37,855 bases of DNA from positions 1 to 37,855 of the forward strand of contig JAEYOJ010000101.1 of assembly GCA_023411815.1 (NCBI GenBank), read 5' to 3'. The notes under the pieces are model-generated. The model ran no database searches and was not told the origin of the DNA. It saw nothing but the letters and a program-made list of their open reading frames with translations. Shown here in pieces: positions 7,549 through 14,953 of this stretch (position 1 is the first letter of the stretch; each line of letters starts with the position of its first letter). Both the position numbers and the translations under genes were made by a program. Source of the stretch: Pseudomonadota bacterium. Its GTDB lineage: Bacteria > Desulfobacterota > Desulfovibrionia > Desulfovibrionales > Desulfovibrionaceae.

Positions 7549-8319
7549 TCAAGGCTGGAGGACGAAGAGCCGCTCTCTGAGCAGGTCGAGATCCTCGCCG
7601 ACCTCGGGATGGAGGGCGACGATGGCCTCGAACTTGCGCCCGGCCTCTTCCCAGTCTCCGCGCACGGCATCGGCGCTGGCCAGGGTGATGAGCGCGTCGA
7701 GGTTGTCGGGGGCGATCACGAGCATGCGCCTGGCGGTCTTTTCCATGGCCTCGGCATCCATGGCGTACAGGTAAATGTTGGAGAGCATGTACAGGCCCTG
7801 GAGTTCGTCGGCGGGATAGGCGCGGATGTACTCCTCGACGGTTATGTGCGCGTCGTCCAGGCGGCCGGCCTCGATGAGCGCGGTGATGAGATAGTTGTAG
7901 CGTTCCTGGCTCGGGCCCTCCAGGCTCATGGCGATGCGGAATTTCGAGGCGGCCCGTTCGGGATCGAGCTGCAGCAGCCGTGTGATTCCGAGCAGGTCGT
8001 AGGCCTCGGCGCTCGGCTGGCTGGAGATCACCCGGCGCAGGTCGGTCTCGACCTCGTCCAGAAGCTCGTAGCGCTCTTCGATGTTCGACAGGTTGCCCAG
8101 GTTTTCCGCGCCGGGCATGACCGAACCGCCGGCCTCGGACGTCGGCAGCCTTGGCGGAATGTGCACCACGCCTATCCGTTCCAATCGGGTGCGCGCCGAT
8201 GCGAGCAGCAAGGCGGCCTCGCCGTCCGGAAGGGCATTCTGTTCCGCCTGATCGGCACAGAAACCGTGAACAGCCACGCATAGCACAGCCAGTATGAACA
8301 AAGACTGGAACACGCGCAT
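7549..8319 (-). CDS. Exported tetratricopeptide-repeat protein
   Basis: This 256-residue protein starts with a Sec-type signal (MRVFQSLFILAVLCVAVHGFCA, cleavage probably near residue 22), so it should be periplasmic. From about residue 85 the sequence is all helical with the periodicity of TPR repeats: AEAYDLLGITRLLQLDPERAAS, then RYNYLITALIEAGRLDDAH, LQGLYMLSNIYLYAMDAEAM and LDALITLASADAVRGDWEEAG. That gives roughly four to five repeats ending in a negatively charged helix. TPR proteins are scaffolds; the partner is unknown. The start has GAGG seven bases upstream. It converges with kdsA and has no obvious operon partner. Confidence 0.8.
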   Translation of the reverse strand: MRVFQSLFILAVLCVAVHGFCADQAEQNALPDGEAALLLASARTRLERIGVVHIPPRLPTSEAGGSVMPGAENLGNLSNIEERYELLDEVETDLRRVISSQPSAEAYDLLGITRLLQLDPERAASKFRIAMSLEGPSQERYNYLITALIEAGRLDDAHITVEEYIRAYPADELQGLYMLSNIYLYAMDAEAMEKTARRMLVIAPDNLDALITLASADAVRGDWEEAGRKFEAIVALHPEVGEDLDLLRERLFVLQP

Positions 8320-8673
8320 ACCATATCCTCACCGCGCCCCCAAAGGCGATCATGCCCATGGGTTTTTGCGGCCCGTCAGCGGTTATCTGTAATAATCCAC
8401 GAGATATGCACAAAGAGAGCCAGAATAGTGCATGCACTTTGAATGACTTGCAAGGCTGTTCGCTGAGCGGGCGATAGCAGGCTGATCCATCGTTTCTACC
8501 GGCCGCGGTATCTGCCGGAAAGGAATCATGGATCGCTTGCCGCGGCTCCAGGAGCCGTGTGCTACCTTGGATGGACATGGATGGACACATGCCGCATGCC
8601 GACTTGGCAGGCCTTGAGTCACAAGGCGATGGAGCTTGCGGGACATCGCCGGAAGTGCACCGGCCCTTTGAGT
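8320..8673. other. Intergenic region between PilZ gene and TPR gene
   Basis: No supported gene lies here. The part near the TPR gene (8380-8450) is AT-rich and probably holds its leftward promoter, though I cannot place clean boxes. A perfect 12-bp palindrome AGTGCATGCACT lies at 8427-8438, which is not rare by chance in a window this size. The nonanucleotide GGATGGACA occurs twice in tandem at 8569-8577 and 8579-8587. Confidence 0.5.
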
Positions 8674-9087
8674 TCAGCGCCCTCCAAGGCGGGTGGCCAG
8701 GCGCGTCAGGAGAGAGCTGGGCTGAACGGATTTGCCGAGGACCTGCAGGCCGGTCAGGATCCGCCGCAGTCCCGACGGCCGGCCGAACAGGGGGATATCG
8801 AAACGGAAGCCGCAGGTCCGGTGGTTGGCCCAGACCATGCGCACCCTGCGGCCTTCCAGGTGGTTTCCGAAACGGGGCAGGCAGCTTTCGGACAAGGTGA
8901 AGAAAGCGCCGGCGGCTGCGTCAGGCACTTTTTCGTTCTCGGTCTGCATGAGGCGGACACCGCCCATGCCGATATCGTGGATGAGCATGTGCGTCGTATT
9001 GCCGCGTTTGTCCAGCAGCGAACAGGCGCTCACGCCTTCCTGGAGAACGTCGAACCGCTGCCACCTTCTGCGTTCGCGCCGCTGCAT
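8674..9087 (-). CDS. PilZ-domain protein (candidate cyclic-di-GMP receptor)
   Basis: This 137-residue cytosolic protein has the two PilZ signatures: an Arg-rich N terminus providing RxxxR (R7 to R11, within RRRWQRFDV) and DIGMGG at 38-43, matching D/NxSxxG with Gly in place of Ser. A beta-rich core follows (VRMVWANHRTCGFRFDIP), then a helical tail. The family binds cyclic di-GMP and controls motility, biofilm or polysaccharide output; the target is not evident here. The start at 9087 has a strong AAGGAGGG three bases upstream. It lies 50 bases downstream of the DUF362 gene on the same strand and may be cotranscribed. Confidence 0.8.
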   Translation of the reverse strand: MQRRERRRWQRFDVLQEGVSACSLLDKRGNTTHMLIHDIGMGGVRLMQTENEKVPDAAAGAFFTLSESCLPRFGNHLEGRRVRMVWANHRTCGFRFDIPLFGRPSGLRRILTGLQVLGKSVQPSSLLTRLATRLGGR

Positions 9088-9137
9088 AGACCCTCCTTGG
9101 GGTGTATCAGCCAAAATGCAGAGGGAGCGCGAAGCCG

Positions 9138-9953
9138 TCAATGATTGTGACGAAAGCCATCCTTTGGCTGAGGCGACAGGTGGCCGATGGATTGAGGGTC
9201 CAGGCCCAGCAGCCGCGCCGCCTCGCGATCCAGGGCCAAGGCGTCGAAGCCGGCCAGGATGCGCATGGCCGGGGGCTCCATGGCCGGGCCGCCTAGGTGG
9301 TATTGGGCCAGGCCCACGCTGGCGTCCATGACCGTGAGGTCCGGCCGGAGATACAGGGCCAGGTCGCGCAGCGAGGCCTGCATGCGGGCATGGAAGCTGT
9401 TTTTCTTCCAGGTGCCGCAGTCGCCCTGATATATCGATGGAGGCAGAAAGCCCATCATGTTCTTGATGGTCCCGGTCATGCCCGCGATGGAGTGGGCCTT
9501 GAGCACCGGCAGGGAGATGATGAAGCTGTCCAGGGCCAGCTTGGGCAGGTGCAGTTCCCGGAAGACGGTCATGCCGGGCTCGCTCACGGCCAGGCACACT
9601 TCCTGGTTGAGATCCACGAGCGGCACCCCGTGCCGCCTGGCCAGCTCGTCGTAGCCGAGGCAGCGGAAGATTTCCGGCGTCTCGCGCCTTGCGTCGCCGC
9701 AGCCTTCGGCGATGAGCACGTCCGCCTGGGAGCAGGCCCGCACATACGTCAGCACCGCCTCCGTGAAGGCCGGATGCGTTGTCACGGGGAAGGGCGAGGC
9801 CGTGACCAGGTTGGGCTTGAGCAGAACGCGCTTCTGCCTCGCCAGGACGTCGGCCGCGCCGACCGCGTCCAGGGCCTGGGCCACGGATGTTTCGTAGCCT
9901 TCGAAGGGCAGGCTGACCAGGGATCGCATCGGCCGAGGGTGGCCCTTTTCCAT
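9138..9953 (-). CDS. DUF362 domain-containing protein
   Basis: This 271-residue protein carries the DUF362 core: KRVLLKPNLV near residue 42, ADVLIAEGCGD, DSFIISLPVLKAHSIAGMTGTIKNMMGFLPP, MDASVGLAQYHLGGP and ALDREAARLLG. The family is widespread in anaerobes and often carries a ferredoxin-like [4Fe-4S] domain. None is present here, because the five cysteines are scattered and form no CxxCxxC motif. The biochemical role of the family is not established. The start is uncertain between 9953 and an internal ATG at 9929 (MRSLVSLP), neither with a good Shine-Dalgarno. Confidence 0.8.
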   Translation of the reverse strand: MEKGHPRPMRSLVSLPFEGYETSVAQALDAVGAADVLARQKRVLLKPNLVTASPFPVTTHPAFTEAVLTYVRACSQADVLIAEGCGDARRETPEIFRCLGYDELARRHGVPLVDLNQEVCLAVSEPGMTVFRELHLPKLALDSFIISLPVLKAHSIAGMTGTIKNMMGFLPPSIYQGDCGTWKKNSFHARMQASLRDLALYLRPDLTVMDASVGLAQYHLGGPAMEPPAMRILAGFDALALDREAARLLGLDPQSIGHLSPQPKDGFRHNH

Positions 9954-10069
9954 GTCCGGGTCAACTCATAATGGACGCGGTCGGGCTTGAAATCAGGCGT
10001 TTGCCATTGCCAGCCGCTTTGGCTATTGCAGACGGCTAACGACGGATTCATTCTCATCTGCATATTACA

Positions 10070-10100
10070 TACGGCGGGCACGCAACAAGGCCACGCCGTA
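10070..10100 (+). promoter_or_regulatory. Hairpin in the purD leader
   Basis: TACGGCG (10070-10076) pairs with CGCCGTA (10094-10100), ending four bases before the AGGAGG of purD. It could influence ribosome access or be incidental. I see no recognisable purine riboswitch core in 9954-10112. Confidence 0.3.
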
Positions 10101-10121
10101 GTCTAGGAGGCGGTGGACAAG

Positions 10122-11399
10122 ATGCGCATACTGGTGATCGGATCGGGCGGCCGCGAGCATGCCATGGCCTGGAAGCTTTCCCAAAGCCCGACCGTGGAGC
10201 GGGTGTTCATTGCGCCGGGCAACGGCGGCACGGCCGAGGCAGGCGAGAACCTGGCCATCAAGGACGACGATATTCGCGGCCTGCTGGCCTTCGCCAAGAA
10301 GAACGGCGTGGACCTCGTGGTGCCCGGCCCCGAACTCCCGCTGGTGCTCGGCGTAACCGACGCCATGACCGAGGCGGGCATCCCCTGCTTCGGCCCGGAT
10401 GCCTACGCCGCCAGGCTGGAGGGCAGCAAGCTCTTCGCCAAGACGGTCATGCGCGAGGCGGGCGTGCCCACGGCCGGTTTCGCCATGTTCCAGGACATCA
10501 AGGCCGCGCGCGAGTTCGTGCGCGAACGTGGCGGCCCGCTGGTGGTCAAGGCCGACGGCTTGGCCGCCGGCAAGGGCGTGGCCGTGTGCCGCACGCCGGA
10601 GTGCGCGGAGCAGGCCCTGGAGGAGATGCTCGTGGCCAACAGGTTCGGCGGCGCGGGCAGCAAGGTGCTCGTGGAAGACCTGCTGGAGGGCGAGGAAGCT
10701 TCCTTCCTGGCTTTCTGCGACGGCGAGCGCGTGGCGCTCATGCCGTCCAGCCAGGACCACAAGGCCATCGGCGAGGGCGACACGGGCCCCAACACGGGCG
10801 GCATGGGCGCGTACAGCCCTGCCCCGGTGCTGCCGCGCTCCAAATGGGAGGAGACTGCCGAGCTGGTCATTTTGCCGATCGTCCGGCACATGAAGGCGGC
10901 CGGACATCCTTTCCGAGGCGTGCTGTACGCCGGGATCATGATGACCGAAGCCGGCCCCATGGTCCTGGAGTACAACGTGCGTTTCGGCGACCCCGAATGC
11001 CAGCCGCTGCTCATGCGTCTGGATTGCGACCTGGCCGAGGTCATGCTGGCCTGCGCCCAGGGCAGGCTTGATCCTGCCATGGTGCGCTGGAAGGACGACA
11101 CGGCCCTGTGCGTGGTCATGACCGCGCAGGGCTACCCGGACAGCTACGAGAAGGGCATGCGCATCGAAGGCATTCGCAACGCCGAGGAGCTGCCCGGCGT
11201 CAAGGTCTTCCAGGCCGGCACCCGGCGCGAGGACGGCCTGGTCATCTCGTCGGGCGGCAGGGTGCTTGGGGTCACGGCCCTGGCCCAGGATCTGGCCGCC
11301 GCCCAGAAGCTGGCCTACAAGGCCATCGAGCGCATCAAGTTCCCCAAATCGTATTTTCGCCGCGACATCGGAGTCAAAGGCCTCGGAAGGGGTGTATGA
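10122..11399 (+). CDS. purD: Phosphoribosylamine--glycine ligase
   Basis: PurD makes glycinamide ribonucleotide from phosphoribosylamine, glycine and ATP, the second step of purine synthesis. The 425-residue protein has the N-terminal GSGGREHA loop (residues 7-14), VPGPELPLVLGV, the ATP-grasp core (KADGLAAGKGV, VLVEDLLEGEEASFLAF) and the DHKAIGEGDTGPNTGGMGAYSP block, then VLEYNVRFGDPECQPLL. I prefer ATG 10122: AGGAGG (10105-10110) is 11 bases away and the MRILVIGSGG N terminus is typical, whereas GTG 10113 is only two bases from the Shine-Dalgarno. The gene overlaps the following cupin gene by ATGA. Confidence 0.97.
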   Translation: MRILVIGSGGREHAMAWKLSQSPTVERVFIAPGNGGTAEAGENLAIKDDDIRGLLAFAKKNGVDLVVPGPELPLVLGVTDAMTEAGIPCFGPDAYAARLEGSKLFAKTVMREAGVPTAGFAMFQDIKAAREFVRERGGPLVVKADGLAAGKGVAVCRTPECAEQALEEMLVANRFGGAGSKVLVEDLLEGEEASFLAFCDGERVALMPSSQDHKAIGEGDTGPNTGGMGAYSPAPVLPRSKWEETAELVILPIVRHMKAAGHPFRGVLYAGIMMTEAGPMVLEYNVRFGDPECQPLLMRLDCDLAEVMLACAQGRLDPAMVRWKDDTALCVVMTAQGYPDSYEKGMRIEGIRNAEELPGVKVFQAGTRREDGLVISSGGRVLGVTALAQDLAAAQKLAYKAIERIKFPKSYFRRDIGVKGLGRGV

Positions 11400-11764
11400 T
11401 GGGCGTGGGCAAGGTAAACCTAGCCGAGAAGTTCGCCTTGTTCCACGATCACTGGAATCCGCGCGTGGTCGGCGAACTAAACGGCCAACTGGTCAAGCTG
11501 GCCCGTCTGCAAGGCGAGTTCGTGCGCCATACGCACGACGCGGAGGACGAACTGTTCCTGGTCGTCGAGGGCGAGCTGATCATGCGCCTGGACGACGGCG
11601 ACCTGCATCTCGGCCCCGGAGAGTTCTGCATCGTGCCGCGCGGCGTGGCGCATCAGCCCGTGGCTCCCCGGGAGGTCAAGGTGCTCCTGTTCGAGCCGGC
11701 GGCTACGCTGAACACGGGTGATTTGCGCAACGAGCGCACCAAGGAAGAACTGGAACGAATCTAA
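11396..11764 (+). CDS. Cupin-domain protein coupled to purD
   Basis: This 122-residue single-domain cupin shows both cupin motifs: FVRHTHDAEDELFLVVEGEL (residues about 42-61, with His, His, Glu metal ligands) and a second motif PGEFCIVPRGVAHQPVA with its His. It likely binds a metal in a small beta barrel; substrate and reaction are unknown. Its ATG overlaps the purD stop (ATGA) and has GGAAGGGG upstream, so translation is coupled, and purE follows 20 bases after its stop. Position suggests a purine-related or small-molecule-binding role, but cupins are too diverse to assign. Confidence 0.85.
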   Translation: MMGVGKVNLAEKFALFHDHWNPRVVGELNGQLVKLARLQGEFVRHTHDAEDELFLVVEGELIMRLDDGDLHLGPGEFCIVPRGVAHQPVAPREVKVLLFEPAATLNTGDLRNERTKEELERI

Positions 11765-11784
11765 GGACGTGAAAGGAGTCGGGC

Positions 11785-12276
11785 ATGGCTAAAGTCGCGA
11801 TATTCATGGGCAGCATCTCGGACGAGGAGACTGTGCGGCCTTGCAAGGACGTGCTGGACAAGCTGGGCATCGAATGCGTGTACACCGTGACCTCGGCGCA
11901 CCGCACGCCCGAGCGCACGGCCGAGCTGGTGGACGAGCTGGAAGAGAAGGGCTGCCAGGTGTTCATCTGCGCCGCGGGCATGGCCGCGCACCTGGCCGGA
12001 GCAGTTGCCGCGCGTACCATCCGCCCGGTCATCGGCATTCCGGTCACGGCCTCGGCCCTGGGCGGCATGGACGCGCTGCTGTCCACGGTCATGATGCCTC
12101 CGGGCTTCCCGGTGGCCACGGTGGCCCTGGACAAGGCCGGCGCGCGCAATGCGGCCTGGCTGGCGGCGCAAATCCTGGCGCTGGCGGATAAAGAGGTCGC
12201 CTCGGCCATCAAAAAGGCGCGCGGCGAGTTCCGTCTCGACGTGTCCAAGGCCGCGGAGAAGCTGGCAAGCAAGTAG
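11785..12276 (+). CDS. purE: N5-carboxyaminoimidazole ribonucleotide mutase, class I PurE
   Basis: PurE converts N5-CAIR to CAIR in purine synthesis. The 163-residue length and motifs fit: MGSISDEE at the N terminus, TSAHRTPER (H39), CAAGMAAHLAGAVAA, PVIGIPV and GMDALLSTVMMPPGFPVATVA. Class I enzymes normally work with PurK, which is not in the window; class II enzymes use CO2 directly, and motif-level reading favours class I without proving it. The start has AAGGAG six bases upstream. It ends the purD-cupin-purE unit. Confidence 0.95.
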   Translation: MAKVAIFMGSISDEETVRPCKDVLDKLGIECVYTVTSAHRTPERTAELVDELEEKGCQVFICAAGMAAHLAGAVAARTIRPVIGIPVTASALGGMDALLSTVMMPPGFPVATVALDKAGARNAAWLAAQILALADKEVASAIKKARGEFRLDVSKAAEKLASK

Positions 12277-12280
12277 TAGG

Positions 12281-12398
12281 GCATTTGCTATTGAAAACGC
12301 TCGGCAAGCCTTGCGTCGGCATGGCTTGCCGCCGCGTAGGCCTAGGCGCAATTCACTTGCGCCGTCAACGCCGGAGCGGGCGTCTCAAAAGTAATCCG
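12281..12398. repeat. Dispersed structured repeat, copy A
   Basis: An element of about 118 bases whose second copy is at 27040-27158 in the same orientation. Over the last 60 bases (12341-12400 against 27101-27160) I count 48 identities without gaps. Four hairpins can be drawn: 12281-12300; 12303-12330 (GGCAAGCC with GGCTTGCC around TGCGTCGGCA); 12345-12363 (GGCGCAA with TTGCGCC); and 12368-12383 (ACGCC with GGCGT). It ends AAAAGTAATC. It begins five bases after the purE stop, between purE and a convergent small gene. Confidence 0.75.
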
Positions 12399-12453
12399 CT
12401 ATAGAGAGCTGGAAGCTGGTAGGTCCGGGTACCGGCCCTGCCCATGAAGCTGA

Positions 12454-12489
12454 AAACGGGCGGCCCCTATCGCAGGGGGCGGCCCGTTT
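12454..12489 (-). terminator. Hairpin at the 3' end of the leftward small gene
   Basis: AAACGGGC (12454-12461) pairs with GCCCGTTT (12482-12489), extended by G/C pairs inside. On the minus strand it runs into TTTT. The stop codon of the leftward gene (12467-12469) lies within the hairpin. It may also stop rightward transcription from purE. Confidence 0.6.
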
Positions 12490-12721
12490 CGTATGCGGTT
12501 TCGGATTTGAGGCGTACGATGTGGGTCGGGAAGTACTCCACGCCGGGGTCGCACATGGGGCAACCGTCGGAAAGGATCATGCAGCTCAGGTCGAGCTGCA
12601 GGGGGTTCACCCCGGACCAGAGGATGACGTCGGTCGTCTGATCCGGCTCCAGCAGCACGGGCCGTCCGCACCGGCTGCACTCCGCGTACAAAAGATCGTT
12701 CGCGTGTTTCTTAGGCATCAT
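12467..12721 (-). CDS. Small two-CxxC protein (zinc-ribbon-like)
   Basis: This 84-residue protein has one Cys pair near the N terminus (AECSRCGRPV), a lone Cys in DLSCMI and a second pair (GCPMCDPG), the layout of a small zinc ribbon. No catalytic motif or membrane segment is visible, and I cannot name a family. The start is either of two adjacent ATGs (12721, 12718), with AGAAG/GGAG just upstream; a TTG further upstream (12751) has no better signal. A hairpin terminator overlaps its end. A metal-binding or nucleic-acid-binding role is a guess from the Cys layout. Confidence 0.6.
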   Translation of the reverse strand: MMPKKHANDLLYAECSRCGRPVLLEPDQTTDVILWSGVNPLQLDLSCMILSDGCPMCDPGVEYFPTHIVRLKSETAYETGRPLR

Positions 12722-12751
12722 GCTCCACTTCTTTTGAGGACTGATTCCCAA

Positions 12752-13099
12752 GTAATCATCACCGCCAGAATGTAAAGCCGGTCTGTCGGGGAAGCCCGGA
12801 CATTAGATCAGTTTCTCGCCGACATGATTTTCGGACAGAATCTCCACCCTGTCAAAGAAATCCTGCCAGGACGCGGAAGTGCGTCCTGGCAGGTGAATGC
12901 ATCAGGGCGGGGGCATGCCTTTCCCCGGACAGTCTGGACATGCAGCGGGCATGACGGCCCCGGTTCACGTGGAAAAAGTCTGGCGCCGGTGGAGCGTCAT
13001 GGGGTGGGCGCGTTCGGTCGAAGACGGGCGCATGACGGCAAGAGGCTTGAGTCTCTCCTCCTCAACCCCGGGGTCGCCGTCCCTGGTTCGGCTCAAGGG
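12752..13099. other. Intergenic region downstream of the cytochrome c gene
   Basis: No supported gene. It holds one striking feature, the 13-bp perfect stem at 12862-12893 listed separately. Short minus-strand frames (for example one ending CPDCPGKGMPPP near 12900-12950) lack start signals. The promoter of the small leftward gene should lie near 12730-12800 but cannot be placed. Confidence 0.4.
12862..12893 (-). terminator. 13-bp perfect stem, possible leftward terminator
   Basis: CCTGCCAGGACGC (12862-12874) pairs perfectly with GCGTCCTGGCAGG (12881-12893) around a six-base loop. On the minus strand it is followed by ATTTCTTT, which suits termination of the leftward flavocytochrome-cytochrome transcript, though it lies about 200 bases past that stop. 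Confidence 0.55.
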
Positions 13100-13459
13100 C
13101 TACAGTTTCAGCAGATAGCCGACCACCGCCGACTTGCTTTTCGCGTCCATGTCCTTGAACGAGGGCATGACACCAACGGGCTCGTTTAGCTGGCGCAGCA
13201 GATTCGCCTCGTTAACGGGCCTGCCGCTCACGGGCAGGTTGCCGCGCGCGGAGAGGTTCTTGAGTCCGGGACCGAAGCCGCCCTGCACCGATTCACGTGG
13301 ATGGCAGCCGGCGCAGCGGTCGTTGAAGACCTCGGCTCCCAGGCTGGACACGTCCTCGGACGTACCGGACTCGCTCCGGTACCAGGCGAAGGTGAGGACC
13401 ATGACCGCCATGAGTCCGGCAGTGATCAAGGTCACGTTACGAAGCGCAGTTGTCCGCAT
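13100..13459 (-). CDS. Membrane-anchored monoheme cytochrome c
   Basis: This 119-residue protein has an N-terminal hydrophobic segment (about residues 8-26) that is a signal or anchor, and one CAGCH heme-c site at 49-53. Downstream PGLKNL and GVMPSFKDM supply the usual region of the distal Met ligand (Met98 is the likely candidate), giving a class I cytochrome c fold. It should face the periplasm. The start has AGAGG seven bases upstream. It begins 17 bases after the stop of the flavocytochrome gene, so the two are almost certainly cotranscribed and may exchange electrons. Confidence 0.88.
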   Translation of the reverse strand: MRTTALRNVTLITAGLMAVMVLTFAWYRSESGTSEDVSSLGAEVFNDRCAGCHPRESVQGGFGPGLKNLSARGNLPVSGRPVNEANLLRQLNEPVGVMPSFKDMDAKSKSAVVGYLLKL

Positions 13460-13476
13460 GGGCAGCCTCTCGCCTG

Positions 13477-14802
13477 TCAATCCAGGAAGGAAAAGTACTC
13501 GAGCCGAATCCGCCGTTCGGGCACGCCGAGCTTGCGCAGAACTTGCAGCAGGGCGCGCACCAGCCCGGGCGGCCCGCAGAGGTAAAAGGCCTTGCGCGGG
13601 ATATCCTTGCCGCACAGGCGGGTTATGAGATCCTTGTCGATATGGCCGGCTTCCCCTTGCCACCCAGGCTCCGGCTTGCTCAGCACGTGCACCACCGCGA
13701 TCCGCCCGTTGCTTTCGGCCGCCATCTCGTCCAGCTCCTGGCGGAAGACGATGTCCTGCTCCCGGCGGTTGGCGTAAAGGAGCAGGGTGCGCCGGTGCGC
13801 CGACGTGTCGTGCATGTGGCGCAGCATGCTGCGCAGCGGGGTTATGCCGATGCCGCCGGCGATGAAGACCATGTCCGTGTCCCTGGGGTGAAGCAGGTAG
13901 GAGAACCGGCCGAAGGGCGCGTGCACCGTGGCCGTGTCGCCGGGGCGGGTCTTGCCGATGGTGGCCGTGAAATCGCCCACGGCCTTGATGGTCGAGGCGA
14001 TGTAGCCGGTCTCGGTGGGGCTGGAGGAGATGGTGAAGTGGTGCTCCTCCTCGGGCAGACCCCGGCCGTGGCGGTGCAGCGTCAGGAACTGGAACTGTCC
14101 GGGCAGGTAGTCGAAGCGTTTGTGTCCCTTGGGCGGAGCCAGACGGATCATCCAGACGCCCTCGGCCTTGGGCCGGACCTCGACCACGCGGTAGGGCTGA
14201 CGGCTCAGGAGGGTGGGGCGCACGATCCGATGGTAGGCGAACAGCGCGAAGATGGTTCCGAAGGAGGCGAACCAGGCCGTGCGCATGAGGCCCGCCTTGA
14301 GGTCCTGGCCGGCGTTGACGCCGTGCAGCAGGACCAGAACCAGCAGCAGTGGCCCCAGCATGTCGTGGGCGAACCGCCAGCGCTCGAACCGGATCTTCAG
14401 CCTGCGGCGCAGGAGGCTTGCCGCGACATTGACGGCCAGCACGAGCAGGGCCAGCCGCCCGGCCGTGATGTACCAGGGCGTGCTCGGGCTCCAGAGAAGG
14501 CTCCAGCCTGCCCCGCCCAGGACCAGGAAGAACGGGTGCGCAACGAGCATGGCCAGGCCGAGCAGGGCCATGTTGCGATGGAAGCGCAGGAGCATGTCCA
14601 GACCGTAGGGCCGCTCGATCCATTTGAGCCTGGCCGCCAGCACGACTTGCAGCAGGAGCAGCGTCGCGCCGGACAAGGCCAGACCCCGGCCCAGTTCATA
14701 CAGTAAGGATGGCGTGGTCTCGTGGGACAAAGCCAAGGACATTGCAAGCGGGGAGCCGAGCACGAGGATGTAAAGGAGCAGGAGCAGTAATCCGCGAGTC
14801 AT
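13477..14802 (-). CDS. Ferric-reductase-like transmembrane flavocytochrome
   Basis: This 441-residue integral membrane oxidoreductase of the FRD/NOX type has an N-terminal part with about six membrane segments carrying two His pairs, H75/H89 and H146/H160, each separated by 13 residues, the bis-heme b signature. The C-terminal half is a ferredoxin-reductase module: FAD-binding HHFTISSSP near 265, GGIGITP near 315, and CGPPGLVRALL near 412 for the nicotinamide cofactor. Such proteins move electrons from NAD(P)H through FAD and heme b across the membrane. Acceptors in the family include ferric iron and oxygen; here the adjacent cytochrome c is a natural candidate. It is led by a recognisable promoter. 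Its substrate is unproven. Confidence 0.9.
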   Translation of the reverse strand: MTRGLLLLLLYILVLGSPLAMSLALSHETTPSLLYELGRGLALSGATLLLLQVVLAARLKWIERPYGLDMLLRFHRNMALLGLAMLVAHPFFLVLGGAGWSLLWSPSTPWYITAGRLALLVLAVNVAASLLRRRLKIRFERWRFAHDMLGPLLLVLVLLHGVNAGQDLKAGLMRTAWFASFGTIFALFAYHRIVRPTLLSRQPYRVVEVRPKAEGVWMIRLAPPKGHKRFDYLPGQFQFLTLHRHGRGLPEEEHHFTISSSPTETGYIASTIKAVGDFTATIGKTRPGDTATVHAPFGRFSYLLHPRDTDMVFIAGGIGITPLRSMLRHMHDTSAHRRTLLLYANRREQDIVFRQELDEMAAESNGRIAVVHVLSKPEPGWQGEAGHIDKDLITRLCGKDIPRKAFYLCGPPGLVRALLQVLRKLGVPERRIRLEYFSFLD

Positions 14803-14882
14803 GCCGTTTGCGCGCCTTTGTCTGCTGAAGGAGCCGGGCGCCGGTGCAGGTTCGGCGAATCCCGAGCGGCCAGTATGCCGAC

Positions 14883-14913
14883 ATCATAGCAGGAAATCGA
14901 CGGGGCGTGTCAA
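14883..14913 (-). promoter_or_regulatory. Promoter of the flavocytochrome-cytochrome c unit
   Basis: On the minus strand: TTGACA (14913-14908, full consensus), a 19-base spacer and TATGAT (14888-14883), with TG two bases before the -10 box as in extended -10 promoters. The start codon is about 75 bases further. A 19-bp spacer is longer than the usual 17 and is typical of promoters that need a MerR-family activator, but I see no clear dyad in the spacer. Confidence 0.55.
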
Positions 14914-14953
14914 TGCGCAGGTTGGGGGAAGCGGGACGGCAAAGCCGAGGCGA

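Noticed and set aside
8427..8438. 12-bp palindrome AGTGCATGCACT as an operator
   Set aside because: Palindromes of this length are expected several times by chance in a window this size, and no partner site or consensus supports it.
8569..8587. Tandem GGATGGACA repeat
   Set aside because: Only two units; no evidence of a functional array.
8383..8646. An 87-codon minus-strand frame between the PilZ and TPR genes
   Set aside because: No convincing ribosome-binding site, no recognisable domain and composition unlike neighbouring genes.
12897..13118. 73-codon plus-strand frame downstream of the cytochrome c gene
   Set aside because: No ribosome-binding site, overlaps the cytochrome gene and has no recognisable features.
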